Part shown: positions 45,292 to 53,308 of the stretch, piece by piece
How positions within the stretch are numbered: the first letter of the stretch is position 1
Layout: each line of letters starts with the position of its first letter
Source of the DNA: Chloroflexota bacterium
GTDB lineage: Bacteria > Chloroflexota > Anaerolineae > UBA4142
Reading direction: 5' to 3'
NCBI GenBank assembly: GCA_016215025.1
Contig: JACRMI010000055.1
Location: 58,523 to 122,522, forward strand
Length of the DNA: 64,000 bases
Position numbers and translations under genes: made by a program
The notes under the pieces: model-generated
Databases searched by the model: none
What the model was told of the DNA's origin: nothing
The model's input: only the letters and a program-made list of their open reading frames with translations

Positions 45292-46377
45292 CTAAATCTT
45301 GATGATCGGTTCTTTATTGGCTTGGGTGAGAATTTCGACATCGTTCTCTCGAATGACGACCAAATCTTCGATGCGAACTCCGCCCCAACCCGCGACGTAA
45401 ATCCCCGGCTCGATGGTGAGCGTCATGCCCGGCTGGTACACATCCTTCGATAGTTTGCTCGCGCGCGGTCCTTCATGCACCGCCAAGCCAACGCCGTGCC
45501 CCAGTCCATGCCCAAACTGATCACCGAACCCGGCTTTGTCGATGACGCTCCGCGCGAACGAGTCCGCCCGTTTGCCTTTGATGCCCGCCTTGATTTTTTT
45601 CTCCGCGGCCTTTTGCGCTTTCAAAACCGTATCGTACACCTTTTTAAATTGGTCGTCGGGTTGACCGAGCAAAATCGTGCGCGTCATATCGGAATTGTAA
45701 TGATCGATCTGGCAGCCAATATCGATCACAATCGGTTCACCGCGCACAAGTTTACGATCACCCGGAACCGCGTGCGGTAGTGCGCTATTTGGGCCGGCGG
45801 CGACGATGAGCTTGAAGGCGACTTGGTCTGCGCCGGTTTCGCGCATATATTTTTCGATGATCCACGACGCTTCTTTTTCCGTGATGCCGGGCTTGACCAC
45901 CGCGCAAAAATGCCCAAAGGCGCGGTCGGTCAAATCGACGGCGCGCTTGATGGTCGTCAATTCCTCTGGCTCTTTAATCATGCGCAATTTTTCGACTAGA
46001 CCATCCGTCGGTTTCAATTTGAATCCGGCTTTGCGCGCCGCCTTACTCCAATCCTTCCACGTATTCATCGTCAGATGCGACGCTTCGACGCCCATCACTT
46101 TCGGTTTTGCTGTGTTTGCAAATTCGCCGAGCACCTTGTTGCGATCATAACCCGCTTCGAAAAGTTGGAAATCTTTGGCGCGTTGTTTGACATCTTCGTA
46201 ATAACGCGAGTCAGTCGAAATCCACGCGTGATCCGACGAAATCAACATCGTCGCATCAAGATATTCGCCACCTGGAAAACCCGAAAGATACAACTGATTG
46301 TCGGGACGTGTCACAATGAGTCCATCCAAACCTTCTTGCGATAGTTTGGCGCGTAAATCCGCTAATCGTTTATTCAT
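45292..46377 (-). CDS. Xaa-Pro aminopeptidase, M24 family
   Basis: A 361-residue cytoplasmic metallopeptidase that removes an N-terminal residue next to proline. The N-terminal creatinase-like domain spans about 1-130 and the M24 catalytic domain about 135-355. Metal ligands are visible in IDIGCQIDHYNSDMTR (two Asp), GHGLGHGVGLAVHE (His), LTIEPGIY (Glu) and VRIEDLVVI (Glu). The start at 46377 is preceded by GGAGGAG; the longer frame adds 22 unrelated residues. The gene is divergent from the DUF2961-like lipoprotein gene. Confidence 0.93.
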   Translation of the reverse strand: MNKRLADLRAKLSQEGLDGLIVTRPDNQLYLSGFPGGEYLDATMLISSDHAWISTDSRYYEDVKQRAKDFQLFEAGYDRNKVLGEFANTAKPKVMGVEASHLTMNTWKDWSKAARKAGFKLKPTDGLVEKLRMIKEPEELTTIKRAVDLTDRAFGHFCAVVKPGITEKEASWIIEKYMRETGADQVAFKLIVAAGPNSALPHAVPGDRKLVRGEPIVIDIGCQIDHYNSDMTRTILLGQPDDQFKKVYDTVLKAQKAAEKKIKAGIKGKRADSFARSVIDKAGFGDQFGHGLGHGVGLAVHEGPRASKLSKDVYQPGMTLTIEPGIYVAGWGGVRIEDLVVIRENDVEILTQANKEPIIKI

Positions 46378-46448
46378 GCTAGCTCCTCCAAATGACTGCA
46401 AAGTGTGATCATTATACTGCCATTTCTGGGGTGCGGCAAACAACCTTT

Positions 46449-46477
46449 TTGCGAATGTTACGCGGCTATGTTACAAT
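46449..46477 (+). promoter_or_regulatory. Extended -10 promoter giving a leaderless mRNA
   Basis: TTGCGA (46449-46454), 17-base spacer ending in TGT, then TACAAT (46472-46477), so an extended -10. The expected start falls at 46484-46485, at the ATG itself, and no ribosome binding site is present. Confidence 0.65.
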
Positions 46478-46484
46478 GCGCCCC

Positions 46485-48386
46485 ATGTTTTGCAGAATTC
46501 ATTTTCGCTCACTTGTCTTTATCAGTTTTTTATTTTTCGGCGTTTCTTGCTCAACCGATCCAACGCCCATATCGACTCGAGCAGCGACTCCGCTGCCAAT
46601 AGTAACGCCGCATCAAGTCATTAGCGTGCCGACCGCATCACCCACTTTGACGGCGACGCCACGCCCGACCAATACGCCGTACATCGCGATACCACAATCA
46701 CAAACGCTTGAACCGACAGCAACAGCGACGCCAATGCCGACCGCGACGCCGACGCCTCCGCCACCTTCGGCGTTTCAAGAATACGTGAATAGTCTCACCG
46801 ATCTTGCGCGTCTGCCGCTCATGGAAAATACCGTCGCGACGCAATTCACCAGTCGCAATTGGATCGCGCTGGAACACTATTTCGATTGGTTCATCGACGA
46901 CGGCAATTTCGAAGGACCGAATTACGGCTATATCACCGAGAACGGCACGCGCGAATCGTACCGCATTGTGACCGGCTTTGACGGGAAAACCGAGTATGAA
47001 ATTGTGCCGCGCACAGAAGGTCCCGGCCTCATTGCGCGTATTTGGTTCGCGCATCAGCAGCACGAAAGCATCAACAATCCCACCGATATGTCAAAAAATG
47101 CCGAATGGAATAATTGGGGCAACCTGGGTCAAGTGGGCGACGTGCGATTCTATTTCGACGACGAGCTTGCGCCACGCATTAATTTTACGATCAAAAATCT
47201 TTTTGTCGGACGAAATCCATTCCCTGCGCCACTCGCCGCTTTTTACGCTGCCGCCGATGGCGGTAACATCAACTATGTGCCGATTCCATTTCAGAAATCG
47301 ATTCGTGTGACGACGACGGGACGCCCGCGCATGATGCAGATACAAGTGAAACGATTCGCGTCGCCTTCGCCAACATTGGCGAGCATAGGAGCCGTCGGCA
47401 ACAACAACCCCACGTCGATTCAATCTTTTTCGCGCGATCTGTCTCTCAGCGAGCAAGCCGCGCTCGACAAAGCCGCGCAAGCGTGGGAAACTTGCAGCCC
47501 AACGAACATGCCCGAATTCAAATCGTACAATCTCGATATTCCGCACAACAAATCGGCAGAGATCGATTTCAACGAACCGGGGACAATTGCTGGTCTGCGC
47601 GTGCATGTTCCGCGCGGGATGGAAGATTCCGTATGGATGCAAGTGTTTTGGGACGGCGAGCCACAACCGAGCATGGCAGCGCCATTGCGCGCACTATTCA
47701 GCACCGACGAAAAATTATTGCCGTATCGCGCATTGCCATTGGGTTTTATCGACAGTTTGCAGGAGCATCTCTTTTACATCAACTTTCCAATGCCGTTCCA
47801 ATCGGCGCGAATCGTTTTTCTCAACGAGCGCGCTGAGACGCTTCCGCTAACGGTAGACATTGCGCTGCGGAATAGTCTGCCCGGCACAGAAAACTCACGC
47901 TTGCACGCGTACTATGGCACCCGGCGCGTCACCGCGCGCGAAGATGACGGCGACAACTATGTCGTGATCGACGTGGAAGGGCGTGGAAAATATTTGGGGA
48001 TGATTTTGAACGCGTGGGATTTGAATCGGCAGGCGCTCAACGGTCCGCTGGACGACCATTGGCGTTTTCCGTACCTCGAGTCGAACGTGGATGTGTGGGT
48101 GGACAATCGGCTCGCGTTGCCGGGCACCGGCATCGAGGATGATTTCAACGCGAGCTATTACTATGTGTTTGCGGGATACGAGGGATACAATACCAAATAC
48201 TGTTTAGCAGGGCTAACTCTACTGGATTACAGCACGATTCGCGAGCCGTCATCGCAGTATCGATTCTATCTCAACGACGCGCCGGAATTCCAAAACCGTT
48301 TGAAGGTAGAAGTGCAACACGGAAACAAAGGAAACAATTTATCGGTGACGTATTCGTCGACGGCGTTTTGGTACCAAACAAAATAA
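46485..48386 (+). CDS. DUF2961-type secreted lipoprotein
   Basis: A 633-residue lipoprotein. The signal peptide ends in the lipobox FGVSC (Cys near residue 22), followed by a Thr/Pro linker to about residue 95. The rest resembles the DUF2961 family, some members of which are glycoside hydrolases (GH172); by eye the family pattern includes GPGLIARIWFA, VRFYFDDELAPRI and NYVPIPFQKSIRV, then a second jelly-roll-like part (NYVVIDVEGRGKYLGMILNAW). The start is placed at 46485 because the promoter lies immediately before it; the earlier in-frame ATG at 46476 overlaps the -10 box. A polysaccharide substrate is likely but not identified. Confidence 0.82.
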   Translation: MFCRIHFRSLVFISFLFFGVSCSTDPTPISTRAATPLPIVTPHQVISVPTASPTLTATPRPTNTPYIAIPQSQTLEPTATATPMPTATPTPPPPSAFQEYVNSLTDLARLPLMENTVATQFTSRNWIALEHYFDWFIDDGNFEGPNYGYITENGTRESYRIVTGFDGKTEYEIVPRTEGPGLIARIWFAHQQHESINNPTDMSKNAEWNNWGNLGQVGDVRFYFDDELAPRINFTIKNLFVGRNPFPAPLAAFYAAADGGNINYVPIPFQKSIRVTTTGRPRMMQIQVKRFASPSPTLASIGAVGNNNPTSIQSFSRDLSLSEQAALDKAAQAWETCSPTNMPEFKSYNLDIPHNKSAEIDFNEPGTIAGLRVHVPRGMEDSVWMQVFWDGEPQPSMAAPLRALFSTDEKLLPYRALPLGFIDSLQEHLFYINFPMPFQSARIVFLNERAETLPLTVDIALRNSLPGTENSRLHAYYGTRRVTAREDDGDNYVVIDVEGRGKYLGMILNAWDLNRQALNGPLDDHWRFPYLESNVDVWVDNRLALPGTGIEDDFNASYYYVFAGYEGYNTKYCLAGLTLLDYSTIREPSSQYRFYLNDAPEFQNRLKVEVQHGNKGNNLSVTYSSTAFWYQTK

Positions 48387-48415
48387 GTAGGGGCAGGTCT
48401 GAGACCTGCCCCTAC
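48387..48415. repeat. GTAGGGGCAGGTC hairpin behind a stop codon
   Basis: The perfect 13-base arms 48387-48399 and 48403-48415 have a TGA loop. It starts in the base after the DUF2961 stop codon. No U-tract follows. Confidence 0.7.
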
Positions 48416-48440
48416 AACGTTTCAACCGTTTTCCCGCGAA

Positions 48441-48503
48441 ATCGCATTTCGTACACTTGACGCCGTTCTTGCCTTTCAGCGTCGTCAGACTGCCGCAAGC
48501 TGG
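48441..48503 (-). pseudogene. Remnant of a topA 3' end (zinc-ribbon fragment)
   Basis: Read on the minus strand it encodes CGSLTTLKGKNGVKCTKCD, which matches the last zinc ribbon of topA at 49554-49617 (CGSLMTLKGKNGIKCTKCD). At the DNA level most differences are at third codon positions. No start or continuing frame is present, so it is a fragment. The lipoprotein gene at 48831 lies between the fragment and the intact topA. The rest of the gap 48387-48830 (444 bases) has no recognised gene. A sequence GAAAGGAGGGC near 48636 looks like a ribosome binding site but no ORF follows it. Confidence 0.7.
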
Positions 48504-48830
48504 TAATTGCATTTTCCGACAAACGCGCCTATAAGTTAAGTACTTGGCAAGTTTTTCGTATCAACTTTACTCTGTCCATAATTGCTGAACGAATTACGCT
48601 ATCGGGTGTAAACACTGTGTTGTAGAATCTTATTCTGGAAAGGAGGGCATCTTCAAGTTTCATGACAATTTCATAGGACTACGCGTTCACAAACTGTTTG
48701 CTTAGACGCCAATTAATCTCACTCTGAGAATTCATCAATGCAAGTGCTGTCCATCATGTCTAACGATAGCAGTTCATCGGAGATGTTCGACTGCACACCG
48801 TCGTGCATTGTTGAAGAAAGGAAATTTCCA

Positions 48831-49394
48831 ATGAAAAGCTTTATTCCTCTCATTCTTTTGGCACTTGTTCTTTCGCTTTCTACAGCATGTGCTGTCGCGC
48901 CAACGGTCACGCCCGTGCCAGCTACCGCGACACCGATTCCGCCTACTTTAACACCGGTACCAACGGCGACTCCCGTTCCACCTACTTCAACGCCGGTGCC
49001 AACGGCAACACCCATTCCACCTACATCTACGCCAGTGCCGACGGCGACACCAGTACCTCCTACCGCCACGCCGACCAGTATTCCACCTTCCCGAACGCCA
49101 ACCGCAACACGCGTCCCACCCACTCCAACCAGTTTGCCTAATCCATGCAATCTGCAACCAGGCCAAGCTGGTTTGTTGATAAACAACATTCACGACTTTA
49201 AAATTTTGCTGACCATTGGTGGTGGCGATTGGGGTACGCATGATTATTGGTTCGAGCCAAAAAGAGTCACCGCGATTCAATTTCCGCCTGGTCGTTACAC
49301 GGCGACGTTAAATGTGAGCGGGCGAAACTACAAATTTGCAGCGGACGCTATTATCTTTGAGCCTGGATCGTGCACCAGGATGACATCACCCTAA
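48831..49394 (+). CDS. Lipoprotein with tandem TPVPTATPVPP repeats
   Basis: A 187-residue lipoprotein. The signal peptide ends in the lipobox LSTAC (Cys near residue 20). Residues about 24-105 are tandem Thr/Pro repeats of roughly 11 residues, coded by near-identical DNA units, so repeat number probably varies among strains. A compact C-terminal domain (about 110-187) begins PCNLQPGQAGLLINN. It has several aromatic residues and a Cys at each end that could form a disulfide. The start at 48831 is preceded by AAAGGAAA. Upstream in-frame ATGs lack such a site. Function unknown. Confidence 0.78.
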   Translation: MKSFIPLILLALVLSLSTACAVAPTVTPVPATATPIPPTLTPVPTATPVPPTSTPVPTATPIPPTSTPVPTATPVPPTATPTSIPPSRTPTATRVPPTPTSLPNPCNLQPGQAGLLINNIHDFKILLTIGGGDWGTHDYWFEPKRVTAIQFPPGRYTATLNVSGRNYKFAADAIIFEPGSCTRMTSP

Positions 49395-49434
49395 GACATA
49401 AAGAAAATCCAACAGTTAGTTACCGGTAAATCAA

Positions 49435-49480
49435 TGGGGAAGAATCTCGCCTGTCGGTTGTAGATTCTTCCCCACGCATT
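49435..49480. terminator. Hairpin terminator between convergent genes
   Basis: The 13-base arms TGGGGAAGAATCT (49435-49447) and 49462-49474 have a 14-base loop, then CGCATTTT on the plus strand. It serves the lipoprotein gene and possibly topA. Confidence 0.7.
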
Positions 49481-49524
49481 TTAACCAGCTTTGCTTCATT
49501 GCACTGGTGTATCGATGATAGCGA

Positions 49525-52071
49525 TTAGGTTGTTGCGATTGCTTCGCCGACATAATCACATTTCGTACACTTGATGCCGTTCTTTCCTTTCAGCGTCATC
49601 AAGCTTCCACAGCGCGGACATGGCTCCTTGACGGGTTTGTCCCACAGCGCAAACTTGCAACTCGGATACCGATTGCACGAGTAAAAGATTCTCCCCTTTT
49701 TGCTTTTCCGCTCGACGATCTGTCCTTGCTTGCATTCGGGACACGTCACGCCGGTATTTGCGCTTCCGCCTGTCGCCGATAAATTCTTTGTGCCTTTGCA
49801 TTCTGGAAAACGCGAGCACGCAAGAAATTTTCCGAATCGTCCGCGCTTGACCACCATCGGCGCGCCGCACTTGTCGCACACTTCCGTCGTCGTTTCGACC
49901 GGCAACGTGACGTTCGGCATTTCGGTCGCCGCGCGATCCAACGTCTGCTTGAACGGTGAATAGAAATCGCGCAGCACCTGTACCCAGTCCGCGTCGCCCT
50001 CCGCCACTTTATCGAATTTTTCTTCCATCAGCGCGGTGAATCCCACATCGACTTCATTCGGGAAATGTTTGACGAGCAAATCGTTGACGATGAAACCCAG
50101 GTCGGTGGGTTTCAATCGCCGATCCGGCATTCGTTCAATGTAACCGCGTTCTTGAATGGTAGACATGATGGGCGCGTACGTCGACGGACGACCGATGCCT
50201 TTTTCTTCGAGCGCCTTGATGAGCGTCGCTTCGGTGAAGCGCGGCGGCGGTTGCGTAAAGTGTTGCTCCGGATAAATGCCGAGCAAATCGAGTGGCTCGT
50301 CGCGCGCGAGCGGCGGCAAGATTTTGTTGCGCTCGTCGTCCTCGTCCGTCGGCTCATCCTTGCTTTCTGAATAGACCGCAAGGAAACCTTTGAACTTGAG
50401 AATTGAGCCGTTCGCGCGAAATAGAAAATCGGGAAATTGGACGTGTGGGTGTGTGGGAGTGTTCGCCGCAATATCCACCGCCGTCGTATCAAAAATCGCG
50501 CTTGCCATTTGCGATGCGACAAATCGTTTCCAGATCAAATCGTACAGCTTGAATTGATCGGCATCGAGATATTGGCGCACGGCAGCGGGTTCGCGGAAAA
50601 CACTCGTCGGGCGAATCGCTTCGTGAGCTTCTTGCGCGCCCGCAACTTTTTTCGAATAGAAACGCGGTGTCTTGGGCAAGTACTCTTCGCCGAATTTTTC
50701 TTTGACGAATGCCCATGCCTCTTTCTGCGCGCTCGCCGCGATGTTGGTCGAGTCGGTGCGCATGTACGTAATCAAGCCGACGTGACCTTCGCCGCCAATC
50801 GAAATGCCTTCGTAAAGTTGTTGCGCTATCGCCATCGTACGCTTGGCGTTAAATCCCAGCTTGCGCGACGCCTCTTGCTGCATCGTCGACGTGATGAACG
50901 GCGCGGATGGATTGCGGAACGTGTCCTTGCGCCGCACATCGATCACGGTGTACGAACATTTCTCCAGCGTCTCTTTCAGCTTGAGCGCATCTTCTCCCGT
51001 ATGACACTCGAAATCTTTATCACCGACTTTAATCAACTTGGCACGAAATTTGGATGTTGGAGATTGGAGATTGGACGCGGAGCGTGGAGATTGGTCTTTA
51101 GACTGTTCACTGTTTACTGGCGACTGGCGACTGGCGACTGGCGACTTTTTTTGCAGTTCGGCTTCAATCGACCAATACTCCACCGGCACGAACGCTTGAA
51201 TCTCGCGCTCGCGTTCGACGACGAGACGCACGGCGACCGATTGCACGCGCCCTGCGCTCAAATTCTTGGTGTTGATTTTTTTGCGCAAGAGCGGACTGAT
51301 CGTGTATCCCACCAATCGATCCAGCACGCGGCGTGCCTGCTGCGCATCGACCAGATGTTGATCGATTTCGCGCGGCGACGCAAACGCATGATCGATGGCG
51401 TCGCGCGTGATCTCGTGGAACTCGACGCGATGAACGGGCTTATTCCGCAACGAATCTTGCAACGCTGCGGCGAGATGCCACGAAATCGCTTCGCCCTCGC
51501 GGTCGGGATCAGTTGCGAGAAAAACTTCGGAGGCATTGCCCGCTAACTCTTTGAGTTCCTTGACCACGTCTTTTTTCTTCGGCGTAATGACATAGTGAGG
51601 GCGAAAATCGTGATCGATATCCACGCCCATTTGCTTTTGCGGTAAATCGCGGATGTGACCAATCGACGCGCGCACACGATAGCCGCCGCCCAGGAATCTG
51701 CCAACGGTTTTAGCTTTGGCGGGCGATTCGACAATCACGAGACGACCGCCGACGGCTGACGGCTGACCGCCATCGATTTTAGATCCTTCGCTTTGCTCAG
51801 GACGGCGTTTTGGATTTCGGATTTTGGATTTGGTCGTTTGAGATTTGCGACTTGCAGCTTGGGGCTTGGGGCTTGGGGCTTGGGATCTCGCTTGCGCCAT
51901 CATCGCCTCACGATCAAGCGCTGCATGTGCTTCGGTCGCGCCGAACCGCATCATGCCGGTGCCGCAAACGGGGCAAACGCCTTTGGTGTACGCGGTCCCT
52001 TTGGCGTTGAACAACGGCTGCGCATCTTTCATCTCGCGCTTGGTTTTACACTTGACGCAGTAAGCTTCCAT
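49525..52071 (-). CDS. topA: DNA topoisomerase I with N-terminal zinc-ribbon extension
   Basis: An 848-residue type IA topoisomerase that relaxes negative supercoils. Residues 1-50 are a DUF5679-like zinc ribbon (YCVKCKTKREM, CPVCGTGMMRFG) not found in most TopA proteins. A variable linker (about 60-108) precedes the TOPRIM domain (RLVIVESPAKAKTVGRFLGG, ATDPDREGEAISWHL). The catalytic Tyr lies in GLITYMRTDST. Three zinc ribbons end the protein (CDKCGAPM, CPECKQGQ, CPRCGSLM). A second linker (about 308-340) lies after EAELQKK. Both linkers are built from simple repeats (see repeat entries). No ribosome binding site is visible before the ATG. It converges on the lipoprotein gene. Confidence 0.95.
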   Translation of the reverse strand: MEAYCVKCKTKREMKDAQPLFNAKGTAYTKGVCPVCGTGMMRFGATEAHAALDREAMMAQARSQAPSPKPQAASRKSQTTKSKIRNPKRRPEQSEGSKIDGGQPSAVGGRLVIVESPAKAKTVGRFLGGGYRVRASIGHIRDLPQKQMGVDIDHDFRPHYVITPKKKDVVKELKELAGNASEVFLATDPDREGEAISWHLAAALQDSLRNKPVHRVEFHEITRDAIDHAFASPREIDQHLVDAQQARRVLDRLVGYTISPLLRKKINTKNLSAGRVQSVAVRLVVEREREIQAFVPVEYWSIEAELQKKSPVASRQSPVNSEQSKDQSPRSASNLQSPTSKFRAKLIKVGDKDFECHTGEDALKLKETLEKCSYTVIDVRRKDTFRNPSAPFITSTMQQEASRKLGFNAKRTMAIAQQLYEGISIGGEGHVGLITYMRTDSTNIAASAQKEAWAFVKEKFGEEYLPKTPRFYSKKVAGAQEAHEAIRPTSVFREPAAVRQYLDADQFKLYDLIWKRFVASQMASAIFDTTAVDIAANTPTHPHVQFPDFLFRANGSILKFKGFLAVYSESKDEPTDEDDERNKILPPLARDEPLDLLGIYPEQHFTQPPPRFTEATLIKALEEKGIGRPSTYAPIMSTIQERGYIERMPDRRLKPTDLGFIVNDLLVKHFPNEVDVGFTALMEEKFDKVAEGDADWVQVLRDFYSPFKQTLDRAATEMPNVTLPVETTTEVCDKCGAPMVVKRGRFGKFLACSRFPECKGTKNLSATGGSANTGVTCPECKQGQIVERKSKKGRIFYSCNRYPSCKFALWDKPVKEPCPRCGSLMTLKGKNGIKCTKCDYVGEAIATT
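51051..51147. repeat. Simple repeats translated inside topA (second linker)
   Basis: GGAGATT-type units (51058-51095) and four copies of GGCGACT (51119-51146) are read in frame as a Ser/Gln-rich stretch (PVASRQSPVNSEQSKDQ) between conserved blocks of TopA. This looks like intergenic repeat DNA that has become coding. Confidence 0.75.
51740..51900. repeat. Dispersed repeat and heptamer array translated inside topA (first linker)
   Basis: Contains GATCCTTCGCTTTGCTCAGG (51783-51802), a half copy of the intergenic TGAGCGAAGCGAAGG family, here read as PEQSEGSK. It also contains GGATTT units and a four-fold CTTGGGG array (about 51866-51893). All are in frame between the zinc ribbon and the TOPRIM domain. 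Confidence 0.75.
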
Positions 52072-52097
52072 AGTTTGATTTCAGATTTGTTATGCGT

Positions 52098-52164
52098 TGT
52101 CACCCTGAGCGAAGCGAAGGGTCTCCTTCCATGAAAAACGAGATTCTTCGCTGCGCTCAGAATG
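52098..52164. repeat. Dispersed palindromic repeat upstream of topA
   Basis: GTCACCCTGAGCGAAGCGAA on the left and CGCTCAGAATGAC on the right, with a GAAAAACGAG centre. It starts 27 bases before the topA ATG. Confidence 0.8.
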
Positions 52165-52240
52165 ACAGTCCGTGAGGCGATTTTGGATTTAGAACACTTG
52201 GTCGCATTATACCACAAAACGAATTTCGGGCCGCACCACA

Positions 52241-52281
52241 AAAAAACAAGAGGGCTGGAGACTCATCGTCACCAACCCTCT
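52241..52281 (-). terminator. Rho-independent terminator of the ArsA operon
   Basis: On the minus strand the arms 52281-52272 and 52258-52249 (AGAGGGYTGG, one G-U pair) flank a loop and are followed by a seven-base U-tract (52247-52241). It lies 33 bases past the last ATPase gene. Confidence 0.82.
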
Positions 52282-52313
52282 AGCTTTTAATTTCCAACAT
52301 CCAACTTACAGCT

Positions 52314-53294
52314 CTACACAAACACCCACTTGACGAATTTATCCAGCGATTCCGTCCCGCGAATCTCATCGTCGAGGAGCGGCAAGAGCGCGCGCACGCC
52401 ATCGCCGAAATCATCCCAGATTTGCGTCATATAGGCGTCTTGCATGGCGACGCGATTGCGAACAAATTCGGGCGAGGAATCCTTGACCTGGTCCTTCTGG
52501 ATAATCATGTTGACGACGACGCCGCCAACCGGAATTCCAAAATCGTGGAACCAGTTGATGAATCGTTTGATCACCGCAATCGGCAACGCTTCGGGCAGCG
52601 TGACGAAGAAGAACGCGGTCAGTTGATTGTCGGTCAAGAGTTTCTGCGCGTGTCCCATCCGATCGCGGAAACTGATGAGGTAATCCATCAGCGGGTCGGC
52701 TTCTTTCTTTTTTGTGAACGACAGCATCTCGCGCAAGCTCTTGGCTTCATCGCGCGATTTCATCATCTTGTTGACCCATAACGAATACACCTTGCTCATG
52801 CCCAGCAAGCGGCGCGCATTCGCCGTCGGCGCGGTGTCGAACACATAGACATCGTACTCGTTCTTGAACATCAAGTCGATCATGTTCTCGAACATCGCCG
52901 ATTCTTCGAATGCTGGGTTCATCGTCGCCGATTCGACGAACGCATCGGCTTGGGTCGAGATTTCTGCGAATTTCAAAAACCACTGAATCTTGTTCTTGAT
53001 GTCTACTTTCGAACGTTCGATGGTATCTTTCGTATCGATCTCATATGCCCACAGGTTCGGCACATTTGTCACCTGAGTGGGCTGCCCAAATACGTTTTGC
53101 GTGAGCAAGCCGGACAAACTATGCACCGGATTCGTAGACGCGAGAACCGTTTTCTTGCCTTGCTGCGCGAACCACATCGCGGTCACACCTGCCATGACGG
53201 TTTTGCCAACGCCACCCTTGCCGCCGAAGAAAACAAACTTCATGTTGGGATGGTCTTTGAAATATTGGACCATTGATTTTTCGATGCCAGCCAT
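52314..53294 (-). CDS. ArsA/Get3-like ATPase with altered switch I
   Basis: A 326-residue P-loop ATPase of the ArsA/Get3 group. The deviant Walker A is FFGGKGGVGKT (about residues 22-32). Switch I reads STNPVHSLSG where the family has DPAHxLSD, so the catalytic Asp (Asp57 of yeast Get3) is Asn. Switch II reads FDTAPTANARRLL, keeping DTAPT but losing the following GH. The C-terminal PLLDDEIRG matches the family A-loop. None of the arsenite-binding Cys residues of ArsA is evident, so arsenic transport is unlikely. AGGGAG precedes the ATG. It starts 14 bases after its partner ATPase, so the two are co-translated. Confidence 0.9.
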   Translation of the reverse strand: MAGIEKSMVQYFKDHPNMKFVFFGGKGGVGKTVMAGVTAMWFAQQGKKTVLASTNPVHSLSGLLTQNVFGQPTQVTNVPNLWAYEIDTKDTIERSKVDIKNKIQWFLKFAEISTQADAFVESATMNPAFEESAMFENMIDLMFKNEYDVYVFDTAPTANARRLLGMSKVYSLWVNKMMKSRDEAKSLREMLSFTKKKEADPLMDYLISFRDRMGHAQKLLTDNQLTAFFFVTLPEALPIAVIKRFINWFHDFGIPVGGVVVNMIIQKDQVKDSSPEFVRNRVAMQDAYMTQIWDDFGDGVRALLPLLDDEIRGTESLDKFVKWVFV

Positions 53295-53308
53295 TTTTTC
53301 AGCTCCCT

